A stretch of DNA of 64,000 nucleotides from an uncultured Eubacteriales bacterium (GCA_934486635.1 CAKSPZ010000002.1:1-64000); one strand, 5' to 3'. Positions 7,726 to 17,695 are shown, counted from the stretch's first letter. The notes: generated from the letters alone by a model not told the origin. Made by a program: numbers and translations.

Positions 7726-10107
7726 ATGAACAAATTAAATGAATTCTTAGATTTAAGGAAAAAAATTATAGAAAAAGACTTCATCAAAATGAATTCTAAA
7801 CAAAAAGAAGCTATACTAAAAACCGAAGGCCCATTACTAATCTTAGCCGGTGCTGGAAGTGGCAAAACTACCGTACTTGTAAATAGAATTGCAAATATTA
7901 TAAAGTATGGCAATGCCTATAATGATACTTTTATCCCCGATTACGTAGACGAAAATTATATAGAAAAATTAAAAAATTACCTTTATAATGAAAATTCTGA
8001 CTCCGATATTTCTCTTGATTTAAGTGTCAACCCTGCTAGGCCCTGGCAAATTCTCGCTATAACTTTTACTAATAAAGCTGCTAATGAATTAAAAGAACGT
8101 CTCGTTAAAATGCTGGGTGAAAATGGCAATGACATTTGGGCTTCTACCTTCCATTCCACTTGTTCTAGAATTTTAAGAAAACATGCTGATAAAATAGGGT
8201 ATTCAAACCATTTTACAGTATACGATACTGACGATGTAAAGAGGCTTATAAAAAACTGCCAACAAAATTTAAACATAGATGATAAAATTCTTTCCCATAA
8301 ATCTATAATGTCTGCTATATCTCGTGCTAAGGATAATATGTTAACCCCTTTAGAATATCAAAAACTTGCAAGTAATGACTTTAGATTGCTTCAAATTTCC
8401 AAAGTTTATACTATGTATCAAAAGCATCTTCTCGAAGCTGACGCTATGGATTTTGATGACCTTTTACTAAACACAGTAAAATTATTTAATAAATGTCCTG
8501 ATGTATTAATTTATTATCAAGATAAATTTCATTATGTTATGGTTGACGAGTATCAGGATACCAATAAAGTACAATATGAATTTATAAAATTAATATGTGA
8601 AAAAAGAAAAAATTTATGTGTGGTTGGTGATGACGATCAAAGCATATATAAATTCCGTGGTGCTACTATTGAAAATATTATGAATTTCGAAAAAACTTAT
8701 AAAAATGCTCACATAATAAAACTTGAACAAAATTATCGTTCTACTCAAAATATTCTGGATGCTGCAAATGCTGTTATTGAAAACAATACTGAAAGAAAAG
8801 GCAAAAAATTATGGACTGAAAATCCTGCCGGTGAAAAAATATATATACATACAGCTTATAGCGAACTTGATGAAGCTGATTATATTGCGGAAACAATTTT
8901 AAATTTAGTTGCAACCGGTGCAAATTATTCTGATTTTGCTATATTATACAGAATGAATGCCCAATCAAATAATATTGAAAAAATGTTTATAAAATCGGGA
9001 ATATCATATAGAATTATCGGTGGTCATAGATTCTATGAGCGAAAAGAAATTCGTGATATGATAGCATATTTAAGTGTCATAAATAACCCAAATGATGAAA
9101 TGAGGCTTCGTAGAATAATCAATCAGCCAAAACGTTCCATAGGTGATAAAACTGTTGCAAAAATCAGTGAATTATCAATGCAAACTGGTCATACTATGCT
9201 GGACATAATGCGACATTCCGATGAATATAGCGACCTTATTCGTTCTAATTTAAAACTAAAAAAATTTGCTGCTTTAATTGATGAATTAATTGAATTTTCA
9301 AATAATTCTGATAATTCTATTTGTGATTTATACAATGAAATTATTGAAAGAACTAATTATATAGAGGCTTTAAAAGCAGAACGTGATGAGTCAGAATCGC
9401 GTATTGAAAATATAAATGAATTGTCTTCAAACATTATAAAATATGAACAAGAAAATGGAGAAAATGCTACTTTGGGCGGATTTTTAGAAGAAGTTTCTTT
9501 AATGACAGATATTGATAATTACGACAATAGCGCAAATGCTGTTACTTTAATGACTATGCATTCTGCCAAAGGTCTTGAATTTCCAATTATATTCCTCCCC
9601 GGTTTTGAAGAAGGTATTTTCCCTGGTATACAGTCCAGTTATATTCCTGAAGAATTAGAAGAAGAACGAAGATTAGCTTATGTTGCTATTACTCGTGCTA
9701 AAAAAGCATTATATATATTAAACACTGAAAAACGTATGCTATTCGGATCTTCCACTCAAAATAAACCTTCTAGATTTTTACTTGAAATTCCTGATGAATT
9801 AACTGAAAAAACTATTCATCAACGTATACAAAAATCATTTATTGAAGTTAGACCATCAAATTCAGCTGTAGCTCGTAGTAAAACTATTGCCTCTGCTAGA
9901 AACTTTAATCATATTGAAAAAACTATACCGTCTAACATTCCTGCCTTTTCCGTTGGAGACAACGTTACACATAAGGTTTTTGGAACCGGAACTATTTTAT
10001 CTGTTACTCCTATGGGAAATGACATGTTGATAGAAATTAAGTTTAATAGTATTGGAAATAAAAAACTTATGGCTAATTATGCAAGATTAGAAAAAGTTAA
10101 TAATTAA
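7726..10107 (+). CDS. pcrA: ATP-dependent DNA helicase PcrA/UvrD
   Basis: PcrA is the Gram-positive UvrD-family 3'-5' helicase that acts in nucleotide excision repair, plasmid replication and removal of RecA filaments. The 793-residue protein carries superfamily I motifs in order: the Q-motif region near MNSKQKEAIL (22-31), Walker A AGAGSGKTT (about 41-49), motif Ia ITFTNKAANELKER, Walker B VDEYQDTN, motif III VVGDDDQSIYKFRGA, motif IV EQNYRSTQ, motif V TMHSAKGLEFP and motif VI RLAYVAITRAKK. A short C-terminal Tudor-like tail (VTHKVFGTGTILSV) matches the RNA-polymerase-binding end of PcrA. The ATG at 7726 has AAGGA upstream. No ligA or pcrB neighbour is present. Confidence 0.96.
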   Translation: MNKLNEFLDLRKKIIEKDFIKMNSKQKEAILKTEGPLLILAGAGSGKTTVLVNRIANIIKYGNAYNDTFIPDYVDENYIEKLKNYLYNENSDSDISLDLSVNPARPWQILAITFTNKAANELKERLVKMLGENGNDIWASTFHSTCSRILRKHADKIGYSNHFTVYDTDDVKRLIKNCQQNLNIDDKILSHKSIMSAISRAKDNMLTPLEYQKLASNDFRLLQISKVYTMYQKHLLEADAMDFDDLLLNTVKLFNKCPDVLIYYQDKFHYVMVDEYQDTNKVQYEFIKLICEKRKNLCVVGDDDQSIYKFRGATIENIMNFEKTYKNAHIIKLEQNYRSTQNILDAANAVIENNTERKGKKLWTENPAGEKIYIHTAYSELDEADYIAETILNLVATGANYSDFAILYRMNAQSNNIEKMFIKSGISYRIIGGHRFYERKEIRDMIAYLSVINNPNDEMRLRRIINQPKRSIGDKTVAKISELSMQTGHTMLDIMRHSDEYSDLIRSNLKLKKFAALIDELIEFSNNSDNSICDLYNEIIERTNYIEALKAERDESESRIENINELSSNIIKYEQENGENATLGGFLEEVSLMTDIDNYDNSANAVTLMTMHSAKGLEFPIIFLPGFEEGIFPGIQSSYIPEELEEERRLAYVAITRAKKALYILNTEKRMLFGSSTQNKPSRFLLEIPDELTEKTIHQRIQKSFIEVRPSNSAVARSKTIASARNFNHIEKTIPSNIPAFSVGDNVTHKVFGTGTILSVTPMGNDMLIEIKFNSIGNKKLMANYARLEKVNN

Positions 10108-10132
10108 AACTCTTCTAAATACACGAAAAAAT

Positions 10133-10174
10133 AGTTACACCCCCATAAGAATAAACTCTTATGGGGGTGTAACT
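10133..10174 (-). terminator. Strong convergent terminator between pcrA and the glp operon
   Basis: Arms at 10133-10150 and 10157-10174 are perfectly complementary (core TACACCCCCATAAGA). Read leftward, the stem is followed by TATTTTTTCG, a good T run, so it mainly serves the leftward glp operon. Rightward it may also stop pcrA transcripts. Confidence 0.8.
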
Positions 10175-10186
10175 TTAAAAATTAAT

Positions 10187-10546
10187 TCAAACTTTATCTG
10201 CATTTCTGGATGCAACAATATTTACGTCTGTTCCCAAAACATTCTTTATTACTATATCTCCAATTTTAACTGGTGCGTCCAATGTAACTTTATTGATTTC
10301 CTTCATACACATAAAATTTAATTCTTTTTTTATTGGTTTATCTGATTTTACCGGCAACATTTTTATATCTGAATTGTTAATCTTTACAACTGATGTAATC
10401 GTTCTAACAGGAGCAATCGCTTCAGAAAGACCATATGCTTCTCCTCTTTTGCAAGAATTTCCTGAAACAATTCTTTTATCAACATCAACGACTAAATGAC
10501 ATCCCTTAGGACATGAAATACAAATAAATTTTTTCTCCATTATCAT
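10187..10546 (-). CDS. DUF1667 small Cys protein of the glp operon
   Basis: This 119-residue protein begins with a Cys pair in MEKKFICISCPKGCHL and has a third Cys region at GNSCKRGEAYG, then conserved segments around PVRTITSVVKI and PLPVK-like VLPVKSD. This pattern matches the DUF1667 family, which almost always lies next to GlpA/GlpB-type FAD oxidoreductases. The four Cys may bind an Fe-S cluster or metal, making it a possible electron-transfer subunit analogous to GlpC; that is inferred. Its start overlaps the preceding gene's stop by 4 bases (ATGA), so translation is probably coupled. A second in-frame ATG two codons later is an alternative start. Confidence 0.8.
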   Translation of the reverse strand: MIMEKKFICISCPKGCHLVVDVDKRIVSGNSCKRGEAYGLSEAIAPVRTITSVVKINNSDIKMLPVKSDKPIKKELNFMCMKEINKVTLDAPVKIGDIVIKNVLGTDVNIVASRNADKV

Positions 10547-11796
10547 TCACCATCTTCCAAAGATATCTCTATTTCACTATCTATATTTTTCAACTGTTCC
10601 TTTTTCAATATTATCTTTTGCATTTCAGACGGGGCTACATATGCTTTTTTAAACTTTGCTAAAATTCCATTTTTATCTTTTACAAGTAATACTTTATTTT
10701 CACCAATACTTCTTACACGCATAAATATAGTTAAATAATCATCTATACATTCAACATCAAATTTCTGAGGTACAGTATAACTTATATCATTTCCGTTGTT
10801 TATCTTTATATAATTCTTATGATTTAATTGATTCATAATATATTTAGCTGCAGCTGTCCCAGCTGACTTTGCTTCCTGTGACACAAAGTCTACTAAGTCA
10901 TGTACATGTACTACATTTCCACAAGCAAAAATTCCAGGAATTGATGTTTCCATACTTTCATTCACTATGAGTCCATTTGTCCTATAATCTGCATTAATTC
11001 CTGCTCCATAAGAAATTTCATTTTCAGGTATTAGCCCTACTGACAACAACAATGTATCGACTAAAAATTCTTTTTCTGTCCCTTTAATAGGCTTTCTATT
11101 TTCATCCACCTTAGCTATGATAACCTTTTCTAGCCTATCTTTCCCAATTACATCTATAACTGTGTGCGATAAATAAAGAGGGATATTATAGTCCTCTAAA
11201 CACTGCACAATGTTTCTATTTAGTCCATTTGAATATGGACACAACTCTACAACAGCTTTTACATTAGCTCCTTCTAAAGTCATCCTGCGTGCCATAATAA
11301 GACCAATATCTCCTGAACCTAAAATCAGCACATTTTTTCCAGGCATATATCCTTCTATATTCATATAGTGTTGTGCCGTACCTGCAGTATAAATTCCTGA
11401 AGGTCTGTCTCCAGCTAAATTTATAGCACCTCGTGTTCTTTCTCTGCAACCCATAGCTAAAACAATAGCTTTACTTTCAAGTTTCATATAGCCATCAATT
11501 GAGTTTAATGCATAAACATTTTTGTTTTCATCTATACTAAGCACCATGGTGTTAAGTTTTACTTCTATTTTTGTTGATTTCACCATTTCAATAAATCTAT
11601 CTGCATATTCAGGCCCTGTTAGTTCTTCTTTAAATGTATGAAGCCCAAAACCATTGTGTATACATTGATTTAATATTCCACCTAAATATTTATCTCTTTC
11701 TATAATTAAAACATTCTTTACTCCCTTTTGATAAGCCTCATAAGCTGCCGCTAAACCCGCAGGTCCTCCGCCTATAACTATTAAATCATACTTCAT
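10543..11796 (-). CDS. NAD(P)/FAD-dependent oxidoreductase (GlpB-like position)
   Basis: This cytoplasmic flavoprotein begins MKYDLIVIGGGPAG with the FAD-binding GxGxxG fold (residues 5-13) and has a second dinucleotide fold at VLILGSGDIGLIMARR, typical of pyridine-nucleotide-disulfide oxidoreductase-like proteins. GIFACGNVVHVHDLVDFV near the C-terminus is the second FAD-contact motif. No redox-active CxxxxC pair is visible. I prefer ATG 11796 (417 residues) because AGGTGG lies about 10 bases upstream; a GTG at 11808 is the alternative. It sits between the GlpA-like dehydrogenase and the DUF1667 gene, the usual arrangement in Clostridia, and probably passes electrons from glycerol-3-phosphate oxidation. 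The electron acceptor cannot be read from sequence. Confidence 0.85.
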   Translation of the reverse strand: MKYDLIVIGGGPAGLAAAYEAYQKGVKNVLIIERDKYLGGILNQCIHNGFGLHTFKEELTGPEYADRFIEMVKSTKIEVKLNTMVLSIDENKNVYALNSIDGYMKLESKAIVLAMGCRERTRGAINLAGDRPSGIYTAGTAQHYMNIEGYMPGKNVLILGSGDIGLIMARRMTLEGANVKAVVELCPYSNGLNRNIVQCLEDYNIPLYLSHTVIDVIGKDRLEKVIIAKVDENRKPIKGTEKEFLVDTLLLSVGLIPENEISYGAGINADYRTNGLIVNESMETSIPGIFACGNVVHVHDLVDFVSQEAKSAGTAAAKYIMNQLNHKNYIKINNGNDISYTVPQKFDVECIDDYLTIFMRVRSIGENKVLLVKDKNGILAKFKKAYVAPSEMQKIILKKEQLKNIDSEIEISLEDGE

Positions 11797-11811
11797 CTGC
11801 TTCACCACCTA

Positions 11812-13242
11812 TTATTTCATTTTTCCTGATAAAATCCATGAGCCTTTTTTATCAAGAATTACTTCATCTAATTCAACATGCTGTTCTCTTGCGATAATTT
11901 GAGCCACTTTTGGGCTACAAAAACCTCCTTGACAGCGTCCCATCCCAGGCCTACATCTTCTTTTTACAGAATCAAGAGATAAGGACCCAAAAGACCTTTT
12001 TATTGCATCTACTATTTCCCCTTCAGTAATCTTTTCACATCTACATACTATATTTCCATACCGTGAATCAACTTTTATTAATTCATTTTTTTCATCATCT
12101 GAAAGATTATTAAATCTTATTTGTATTCTTTTACTTTTAAAGGTTTTCTTTTTATTTAGTATTAAACCTGCTTCTTTTAATATATTAACTACATAAACAG
12201 CTATAGAAGGAGCTGAAGTTAAACCTGGTGATTTCATGCCCGCTACATCTATAAAACCCTTAATTGTATCATTTTCTTCTATTATAAAGTTATTATTTGA
12301 GGATATTGCTCTAAGACCTGCAAAATTCTTTATAGTTTCCCTATAATTTACTTTTTCTGTTGTCCTTAATGCAACATCTCTAACCTCGTCTAGCCCCATT
12401 GTTGAAGTTGATACATCTTCTTTACAATCTGCATCAATAGCATTTGGACCGACCATAAGATTTTTATGCACTGTCGGAGTCACAAGAACCCCTTTACCCA
12501 TTTCTGACGGACATTGAAAAATAGTTTTTGAAAAAAGTTTTCCTTGAGATTTATCTAAAACCAAATATTCTCCTTTTCTTGGATTAATATCAAATTTATG
12601 CGGACATACCATATCATGAATTTTATCTGCATAAACGCCCGCTGCATTAATAATAAACTTTGATTTTACTTCTGTCCCGTCTTTTGTTTTTATACTAAAA
12701 GTATTGTTTTCTTTTTTTATTCCTATAACTTCTTTATTTAATTTTACTTCTCCACCATTTAAAACTGCATTTTCAAATAATGCTATTGTATACTCAAAAG
12801 GACACACTATTCCACTAGTGGGCGCATAAAGTGCACCCACTATGTTAGAATTTAAGTTTGGCTCCATTTTTAAAGCTTCTTCTTTGTTTAAAATCTTTAA
12901 TCCTTTAACCCCTGATGCTTTTCCATTATCATACAAATTCTTCAATTTTAATAAATCAGAGTCATTAAATGCAATTACCATAGCCCCATTTCTTTTAAAT
13001 GGAACATCCAATTCTTTGCACAAGTTTTCATACATTTCATTACCTTTAACATTATGTTCTGCTATAATTGTTCCCGGTTTTGGGTCAAATCCTGCATGAA
13101 TAATGGCTGAATTAGCTTTTGTTGTTCCCATAGCTACATCATTTTCTTTTTCTAATACACATACCTTTAAATTATATTTGGTTAACTCTCTAAAAATAGA
13201 GCCACCCAATACACCTGCCCCAACAATTACCACATCATACAT
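11812..13242 (-). CDS. Glycerol-3-phosphate dehydrogenase-like FAD oxidoreductase with BFD [2Fe-2S] domain
   Basis: The protein (476 residues from ATG 13242, chosen because AAAAGGAG lies just upstream; a frame to 13260 adds 6 residues) starts MYDVVIVGAGVLGGSIFREL, a DAO-family FAD fold. It continues with GlpA/GlpD-like features such as GTTKANSAIIHAGFDPKPG and VNPRK-like INPRKGEYLVLDK. Residues about 400-455 form a BFD-like [2Fe-2S] domain with Cys in VCRCEKITEGEI and RRCRPGMGRCQGGFC. This is the anaerobic GlpA architecture, oxidising glycerol-3-phosphate to dihydroxyacetone phosphate. It follows glpT by 42 bases and precedes the partner oxidoreductase by 15, supporting a glpT-glpA-like operon. 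A close alternative is an L-2-hydroxyglutarate oxidase-like enzyme, but the glpT neighbour favours glycerol-3-phosphate. Confidence 0.87.
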   Translation of the reverse strand: MYDVVIVGAGVLGGSIFRELTKYNLKVCVLEKENDVAMGTTKANSAIIHAGFDPKPGTIIAEHNVKGNEMYENLCKELDVPFKRNGAMVIAFNDSDLLKLKNLYDNGKASGVKGLKILNKEEALKMEPNLNSNIVGALYAPTSGIVCPFEYTIALFENAVLNGGEVKLNKEVIGIKKENNTFSIKTKDGTEVKSKFIINAAGVYADKIHDMVCPHKFDINPRKGEYLVLDKSQGKLFSKTIFQCPSEMGKGVLVTPTVHKNLMVGPNAIDADCKEDVSTSTMGLDEVRDVALRTTEKVNYRETIKNFAGLRAISSNNNFIIEENDTIKGFIDVAGMKSPGLTSAPSIAVYVVNILKEAGLILNKKKTFKSKRIQIRFNNLSDDEKNELIKVDSRYGNIVCRCEKITEGEIVDAIKRSFGSLSLDSVKRRCRPGMGRCQGGFCSPKVAQIIAREQHVELDEVILDKKGSWILSGKMK

Positions 13243-13284
13243 AATAAATCTCCTTTTCATTAAAGCCTTTACTAAAATTAATTA

Positions 13285-14613
13285 TTATACATTTTTAGAA
13301 TCTTTTATATTATGTGTATTCCAAGTAAATGATAAAAATACTATTGCTAAAATGCTGCACAAAATTAGCATAATAAATCCACCATCCCAACTATACTTGT
13401 CAACTACCGCACCTATTGCTATTTCCGCTAAAACTTGGCCTCCCATATATCCAAAAAGTCCGGTAAATCCTGCAGCTGTTCCAGCTGCTTTTTTAGGGAC
13501 CAAATCAAGTGCACTTACTCCAATTAGCATAACCGGTCCATATATTAAAGCTCCTATCATTGCAAGCGCGCAATTTATAGCTAAATGACTTTCACTTTTC
13601 CAATATACAACAGTTGCTATTACTACTCCAATCATGCATATTATTCCTATTGGAGCGCGTCTTCCATTAAAAACATGGTCACTTAACCAACCGATAATAA
13701 TTGTTCCAGGAATTGCTGCATATTCAAATAAAGCAAATGCTAAGGAAGAATCATTCATACTAAAGCCTCTGGTTTCTTTTAAGTAAGTTGGCACCCAATT
13801 TATAACACCATATCTTACAAGGTAAACAAATATATTGGCAATAGCTATACACCATAATAATTTATTATTTAAAACATATTTAAATAATATTTCTTTTCCT
13901 GACATCTCTGCTTCTTTATCTTTTAAATTTTTTTGTACTTCAGGATAATCATTTTTAAATTCTTCTATTGGTGGTAATCCTACAGATTGAGGTGTATCTC
14001 GTGCTAAAATTATATATATAAACCCACCTACTATTGCTATTAATGCAGGGAAATAAAATATTCCTTTCCAACTTGAAAAAATAGTTACACCCAAAAGAGC
14101 AACTGTAGCAATTAGACCTCCACCTAAGTTATGAGCGGTATTCCATATAGACATTTTCACTCCACGTTCTCTGTCTGAAAACCAATGTGTCATAATTCTT
14201 CCACAAGGTGGCCAACCCATTCCTTGAAACCATCCGTTTAAAAGCATAATTATAAACATAAATATTATATTGGTTGTGTTAGGTAATAATAAATTCATGA
14301 TTCCTGACATAATAAGACCAATAGCCAAAAAATATCTAGCATTTGATCTATCTGAAACATTTCCCATTACAAATTTACTAATTCCATAAGAAAAGCCCAA
14401 AGCTGAAGCAACAAAACCTACTTGAGTTTTGGTAAAACCTAAATTAAATAAATAATCTTTTGCAAACACAAAATTACTTCTTACAAAGTAATATAGTAAG
14501 TATCCTATGTAAATACTAATAAATACTTGTATTCTGTATCTCTTATATGTTGAAGGTATTTTTTCCTCTGATATTCTTTCTATTGGCTTTGCTGGTTTTA
14601 AAAAATTTAACAT
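13285..14613 (-). CDS. glpT: Glycerol-3-phosphate transporter (MFS, OPA family)
   Basis: This 442-residue membrane protein has about 12 hydrophobic segments and the organophosphate:phosphate antiporter signatures YRIQVFISIYIGYLLYYFVR near the N-terminus, a GISKFVMGNVSDRSN loop, GWFQGMGWPPCGR (about 125-137) and WNTAHNLGGG. These identify the GlpT/UhpT group; GMGWPPCGR and the two downstream FAD dehydrogenases favour glycerol-3-phosphate over hexose phosphate. It imports glycerol-3-phosphate in exchange for phosphate across the cytoplasmic membrane. It is the first gene of the leftward operon ending at the 10133 hairpin. Regulation was not resolved: no clear operator was found in 14614-14768. 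Confidence 0.88.
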   Translation of the reverse strand: MLNFLKPAKPIERISEEKIPSTYKRYRIQVFISIYIGYLLYYFVRSNFVFAKDYLFNLGFTKTQVGFVASALGFSYGISKFVMGNVSDRSNARYFLAIGLIMSGIMNLLLPNTTNIIFMFIIMLLNGWFQGMGWPPCGRIMTHWFSDRERGVKMSIWNTAHNLGGGLIATVALLGVTIFSSWKGIFYFPALIAIVGGFIYIILARDTPQSVGLPPIEEFKNDYPEVQKNLKDKEAEMSGKEILFKYVLNNKLLWCIAIANIFVYLVRYGVINWVPTYLKETRGFSMNDSSLAFALFEYAAIPGTIIIGWLSDHVFNGRRAPIGIICMIGVVIATVVYWKSESHLAINCALAMIGALIYGPVMLIGVSALDLVPKKAAGTAAGFTGLFGYMGGQVLAEIAIGAVVDKYSWDGGFIMLILCSILAIVFLSFTWNTHNIKDSKNV

Positions 14614-14768
14614 ATTAAATTGCCCATCTCCTTTTATTTGATAATGTTATATGAAATATACCAACAAATATAATATACCATCGTTATTGGCTTTTTACAA
14701 CTTTATTGTTTTTTAAACCAATTATTACAATCTGGCATTACATTCAAAAAGTTTAACTTTGTAGCACA

Positions 14769-14797
14769 TTGACTTTTTATTTCTTTAATGCTATCAT
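14769..14797 (+). promoter_or_regulatory. Sigma-A promoter for the P-type ATPase
   Basis: TTGACT (14769-14774), 17-base spacer, TATCAT (14792-14797). It lies about 50 bases ahead of the ATPase start in the divergent intergenic region. Confidence 0.7.
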
Positions 14798-14845
14798 CTT
14801 TTTGTATTATTTTAACATTTTGGGAATTTTATAAATAGGAGTTGC

Positions 14846-17485
14846 ATGATAATGAAATTTTATCTTGAAACCGTAAATGATGTTTTAAAAGAATTAAATT
14901 CTTCTACAACGGGATTAACATCTCAAGAAGTCGATACACGGCTATTAACTAATGGACCCAATGAATTAATAAAAGAAAAAAAAGACTCATCAATAAAAAA
15001 GTTTTTTATGCAATTAATTGACCCTATGACTTTAGTATTATTATCAGCGGCTATAATATCTATTGTTGTATCAATTTATGCAGGTGAATCTTTTACAGAC
15101 ACTTTCATTATATTATTTGTTGTTTTTGTAAATGCACTTCTCGGTGTGTATCAAGAAAATAAAGCTGAAAAGGCTATTGATGCTTTACAAAAGCTATCTA
15201 AATCTACATCTAAAGTAATTCGTGATGGTAATACAGTTGAAATAGACTCAAAAAATTTAGTAATAGGCGATATTGTTATTTTAGAAAGCGGTGATTCAGT
15301 TCCTGCTGACGTCAGAATAATCGAAAGTAACAGTCTTAAAATTGAAGAATCAGCACTAACTGGCGAATCAGTTCCTGCTGAAAAGACCTCTGATATTATA
15401 TCTACCACAAGTGATAAAGATATCCCATTAAATGACCATAAAAATATGGCATACATGGGAAGTAACGTATCGTATGGGCGTGGACGTGCTGTTGTTGTAG
15501 CTACTGGTATGGAAACACAAATGGGAAAAATCGCTCAATTTATTGAAAAAACAGATAATGATAAAACTCCTTTGCAAAAAAAGCTTACTCAACTTGGTAA
15601 ATCTTTAAGTTTTATTGTAATTGCTATTTGTATATTTATATTTATATTTAGTTTAATAAAGTCAGGTAATTTTAATACTTCAACTATTCTTGATGTATTT
15701 ATGATTTCTGTGAGTCTAGCTGTTGCAGCCATTCCATCCGGATTAGCTGCTGTTGTTACTATAGAACTTGCTATTGGTGTAACAAAAATGGCTAAACATA
15801 ATGCCATTATTAGAAAGTTAACTGCAGTAGAAACTCTTGGATGTACTCAGGTAATTTGTTCAGATAAAACAGGAACCCTAACACAAAATAAAATGACTGT
15901 TGTTGAAAATTACTCTTTTTCAGAAGATAAATTAGCTAAGTCACTTTTTCTTTGTAATGACTCTAAAAAAAGTAAAAACAATACATTTATTGGGGATCCT
16001 ACTGAAATAGCTCTTTATAAATACTCTGAAAAATATGTTGAAGATTTAAAATTAAACGAACAACTTAAAAGAATTGATGAAATTCCTTTTGACTCAGAAC
16101 GTAAAATGATGTCCACATTTCATAAAGAAAACGATAATACGGTTCAATATACAAAAGGTGCTCCTGATATTATTTTAAATAGATGTAAATATTATATAAA
16201 AAACAATGATATCTTAGAATTAAATGAAGACATAAAAAATGAAATTCTTGCACAAAATAAATTAATGGCAGGAAAAGCTCTTCGTGTCTTAGCTACATCA
16301 TACAAAACTTATACTAAATTACCACAAAAGATTGATAGTCATACTTGTGAAAATAACATGATTTTTATTGGATTAGTTGGCATGATTGACCCTGTACGTC
16401 CCGAGGCTATAAACGCCGTAGAAAGTTGTAAAAAAGCAGGGATAAAGCCAGTTATGATTACAGGAGACTATAAAGACACGGCTATTGCTATTGGTAAACA
16501 ACTTAACATAATAAAAAATAATTCTGAAGCTTTAACTGGTGCTGAATTAGATAGCATTTCCGATGAAGAATTAAAAAAAGTAATATTTGATATTAGTGTA
16601 TATGCAAGAGTTCAACCAAATCATAAGGTTAGAATTGTTGAGTGTTTCCAAAAACTTGGCAAAGTTGTTGCTATGACAGGCGATGGTGTTAATGATGCTC
16701 CATCTATAAAAAAAGCAGATATTGGTGTTGGAATGGGAATTACCGGAACTGATGTAACCAAAAATGTCGCTGATATGGTATTATCAGATGACAATTTTGC
16801 AACAATTGTATCTGCTGTTAAAGAAGGTCGTCGAATATATGATAATATAAAAAAAGCAATTCAATTTTTGCTATCGTCTAACATAAGTGAAATTATTTCT
16901 ATTTTTGTTGCTACTATACTAGGATTTAAAATATTTTCCCCCATACACATTCTTTGGATAAATTTAGTTACTGATACATTTCCTGCACTTTGTCTTGGTA
17001 TGGAAAAAGAAGAGCATGATTTAATGAATCAACCTCCTCGCTCAGAGAAAGAAAGTTTATTTACCGGTGGATTATCTTTTAATATTATTTATCAAGGAAT
17101 TTTAATTTCTATAATTACACTATCATCATACTTTTTGGGAGTATTGGTTCAAACCGGTAAACTACAAATTATAAACAGTTCATATGGAACATCTATGGCT
17201 TTTTTCACTATGTCAATGGCTGAAACCTTTCATTCTTTTAATGTGCGTTCCATACATGGTTCTATATTTAAACTTAAAAATCAAAACTTTTATCTTATTG
17301 CTTCTCTGATTTTTTCAACATTACTTATAAATACTGTTATTTTTATTCCTACATTAACTCAAATATTTGAAGTTACTCCTATTTTGCCATTAGAATACTT
17401 TACTTGCATTGTTTTATCCATTTCCGTTATCCCTATCGTAGAATTAATTAAATTTTTTCAAAGACATTTATCAAAAGATAACTAG
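14846..17485 (+). CDS. Type II P-type cation ATPase (Ca2+-ATPase-like, altered M4 site)
   Basis: The 879-residue protein has the full P2-ATPase layout: N-terminal cation-ATPase domain, M1-M2, the actuator loop LTGESVPAEK, the phosphorylation site CSDKTGTLTQNKM, an N-domain with KGAPD, the hinge TGDGVNDAPSIKKADIGVGMG and six C-terminal membrane segments. M5 (SSNISEIISIF) and M6 (INLVTDTFPALCLG) keep the Asn, Glu, Thr and Asp ligands of SERCA/PMCA-like pumps. M4 reads AAIPSGLAAVVT where Ca2+ pumps have PEGLP, so the ligand Glu is Ser. It probably exports a cation, but calcium specificity is uncertain. ATG 14846 follows TAGGAG by 4 bases; the ATG two codons later has better spacing and may be the true start. 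Confidence 0.9.
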   Translation: MIMKFYLETVNDVLKELNSSTTGLTSQEVDTRLLTNGPNELIKEKKDSSIKKFFMQLIDPMTLVLLSAAIISIVVSIYAGESFTDTFIILFVVFVNALLGVYQENKAEKAIDALQKLSKSTSKVIRDGNTVEIDSKNLVIGDIVILESGDSVPADVRIIESNSLKIEESALTGESVPAEKTSDIISTTSDKDIPLNDHKNMAYMGSNVSYGRGRAVVVATGMETQMGKIAQFIEKTDNDKTPLQKKLTQLGKSLSFIVIAICIFIFIFSLIKSGNFNTSTILDVFMISVSLAVAAIPSGLAAVVTIELAIGVTKMAKHNAIIRKLTAVETLGCTQVICSDKTGTLTQNKMTVVENYSFSEDKLAKSLFLCNDSKKSKNNTFIGDPTEIALYKYSEKYVEDLKLNEQLKRIDEIPFDSERKMMSTFHKENDNTVQYTKGAPDIILNRCKYYIKNNDILELNEDIKNEILAQNKLMAGKALRVLATSYKTYTKLPQKIDSHTCENNMIFIGLVGMIDPVRPEAINAVESCKKAGIKPVMITGDYKDTAIAIGKQLNIIKNNSEALTGAELDSISDEELKKVIFDISVYARVQPNHKVRIVECFQKLGKVVAMTGDGVNDAPSIKKADIGVGMGITGTDVTKNVADMVLSDDNFATIVSAVKEGRRIYDNIKKAIQFLLSSNISEIISIFVATILGFKIFSPIHILWINLVTDTFPALCLGMEKEEHDLMNQPPRSEKESLFTGGLSFNIIYQGILISIITLSSYFLGVLVQTGKLQIINSSYGTSMAFFTMSMAETFHSFNVRSIHGSIFKLKNQNFYLIASLIFSTLLINTVIFIPTLTQIFEVTPILPLEYFTCIVLSISVIPIVELIKFFQRHLSKDN

Positions 17486-17500
17486 ATTTATTTAAAATAC

Positions 17501-17543
17501 AGTTAATGGTGTGTAATATATAATTCACACCATTAACTTTTCT
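17501..17543 (+). terminator. Rho-independent terminator after the P-type ATPase
   Basis: AGTTAATGGTGTG (17501-17513) pairs perfectly with CACACCATTAACT (17526-17538) and is followed by TTTCTC. It lies 15 bases past the stop codon. Confidence 0.8.
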
Positions 17544-17556
17544 CATAAATATATAT

Positions 17557-17592
17557 AGCAAGCGGGTACACTATATCGCGTACCCGCTTGCT
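17557..17592. terminator. CACTATATCGCG-centre hairpin between convergent genes
   Basis: Perfect 12-base arms (17557-17568 AGCAAGCGGGTA and 17581-17592) flank the shared centre CACTATATCGCG (17569-17580). It sits just beyond the ATPase terminator and about 100 bases beyond the leftward pseudokinase stop. It may be a bidirectional terminator or a dispersed palindromic element. Confidence 0.75.
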
Positions 17593-17695
17593 ATTTGTTA
17601 TACTACAAAAAGTCTAATTAATATTATAGTAAAATTCTATTTTTTTAATAAAGTTTAACCCATTACACAATGACTAACACTTAACTGCTATTTTA

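Noticed and set aside
13103..13588. 161-residue open frame on the plus strand
   Set aside because: It lies opposite the N-terminal part of the glpA-like gene and the 3' end of glpT; those have family motifs and this does not.
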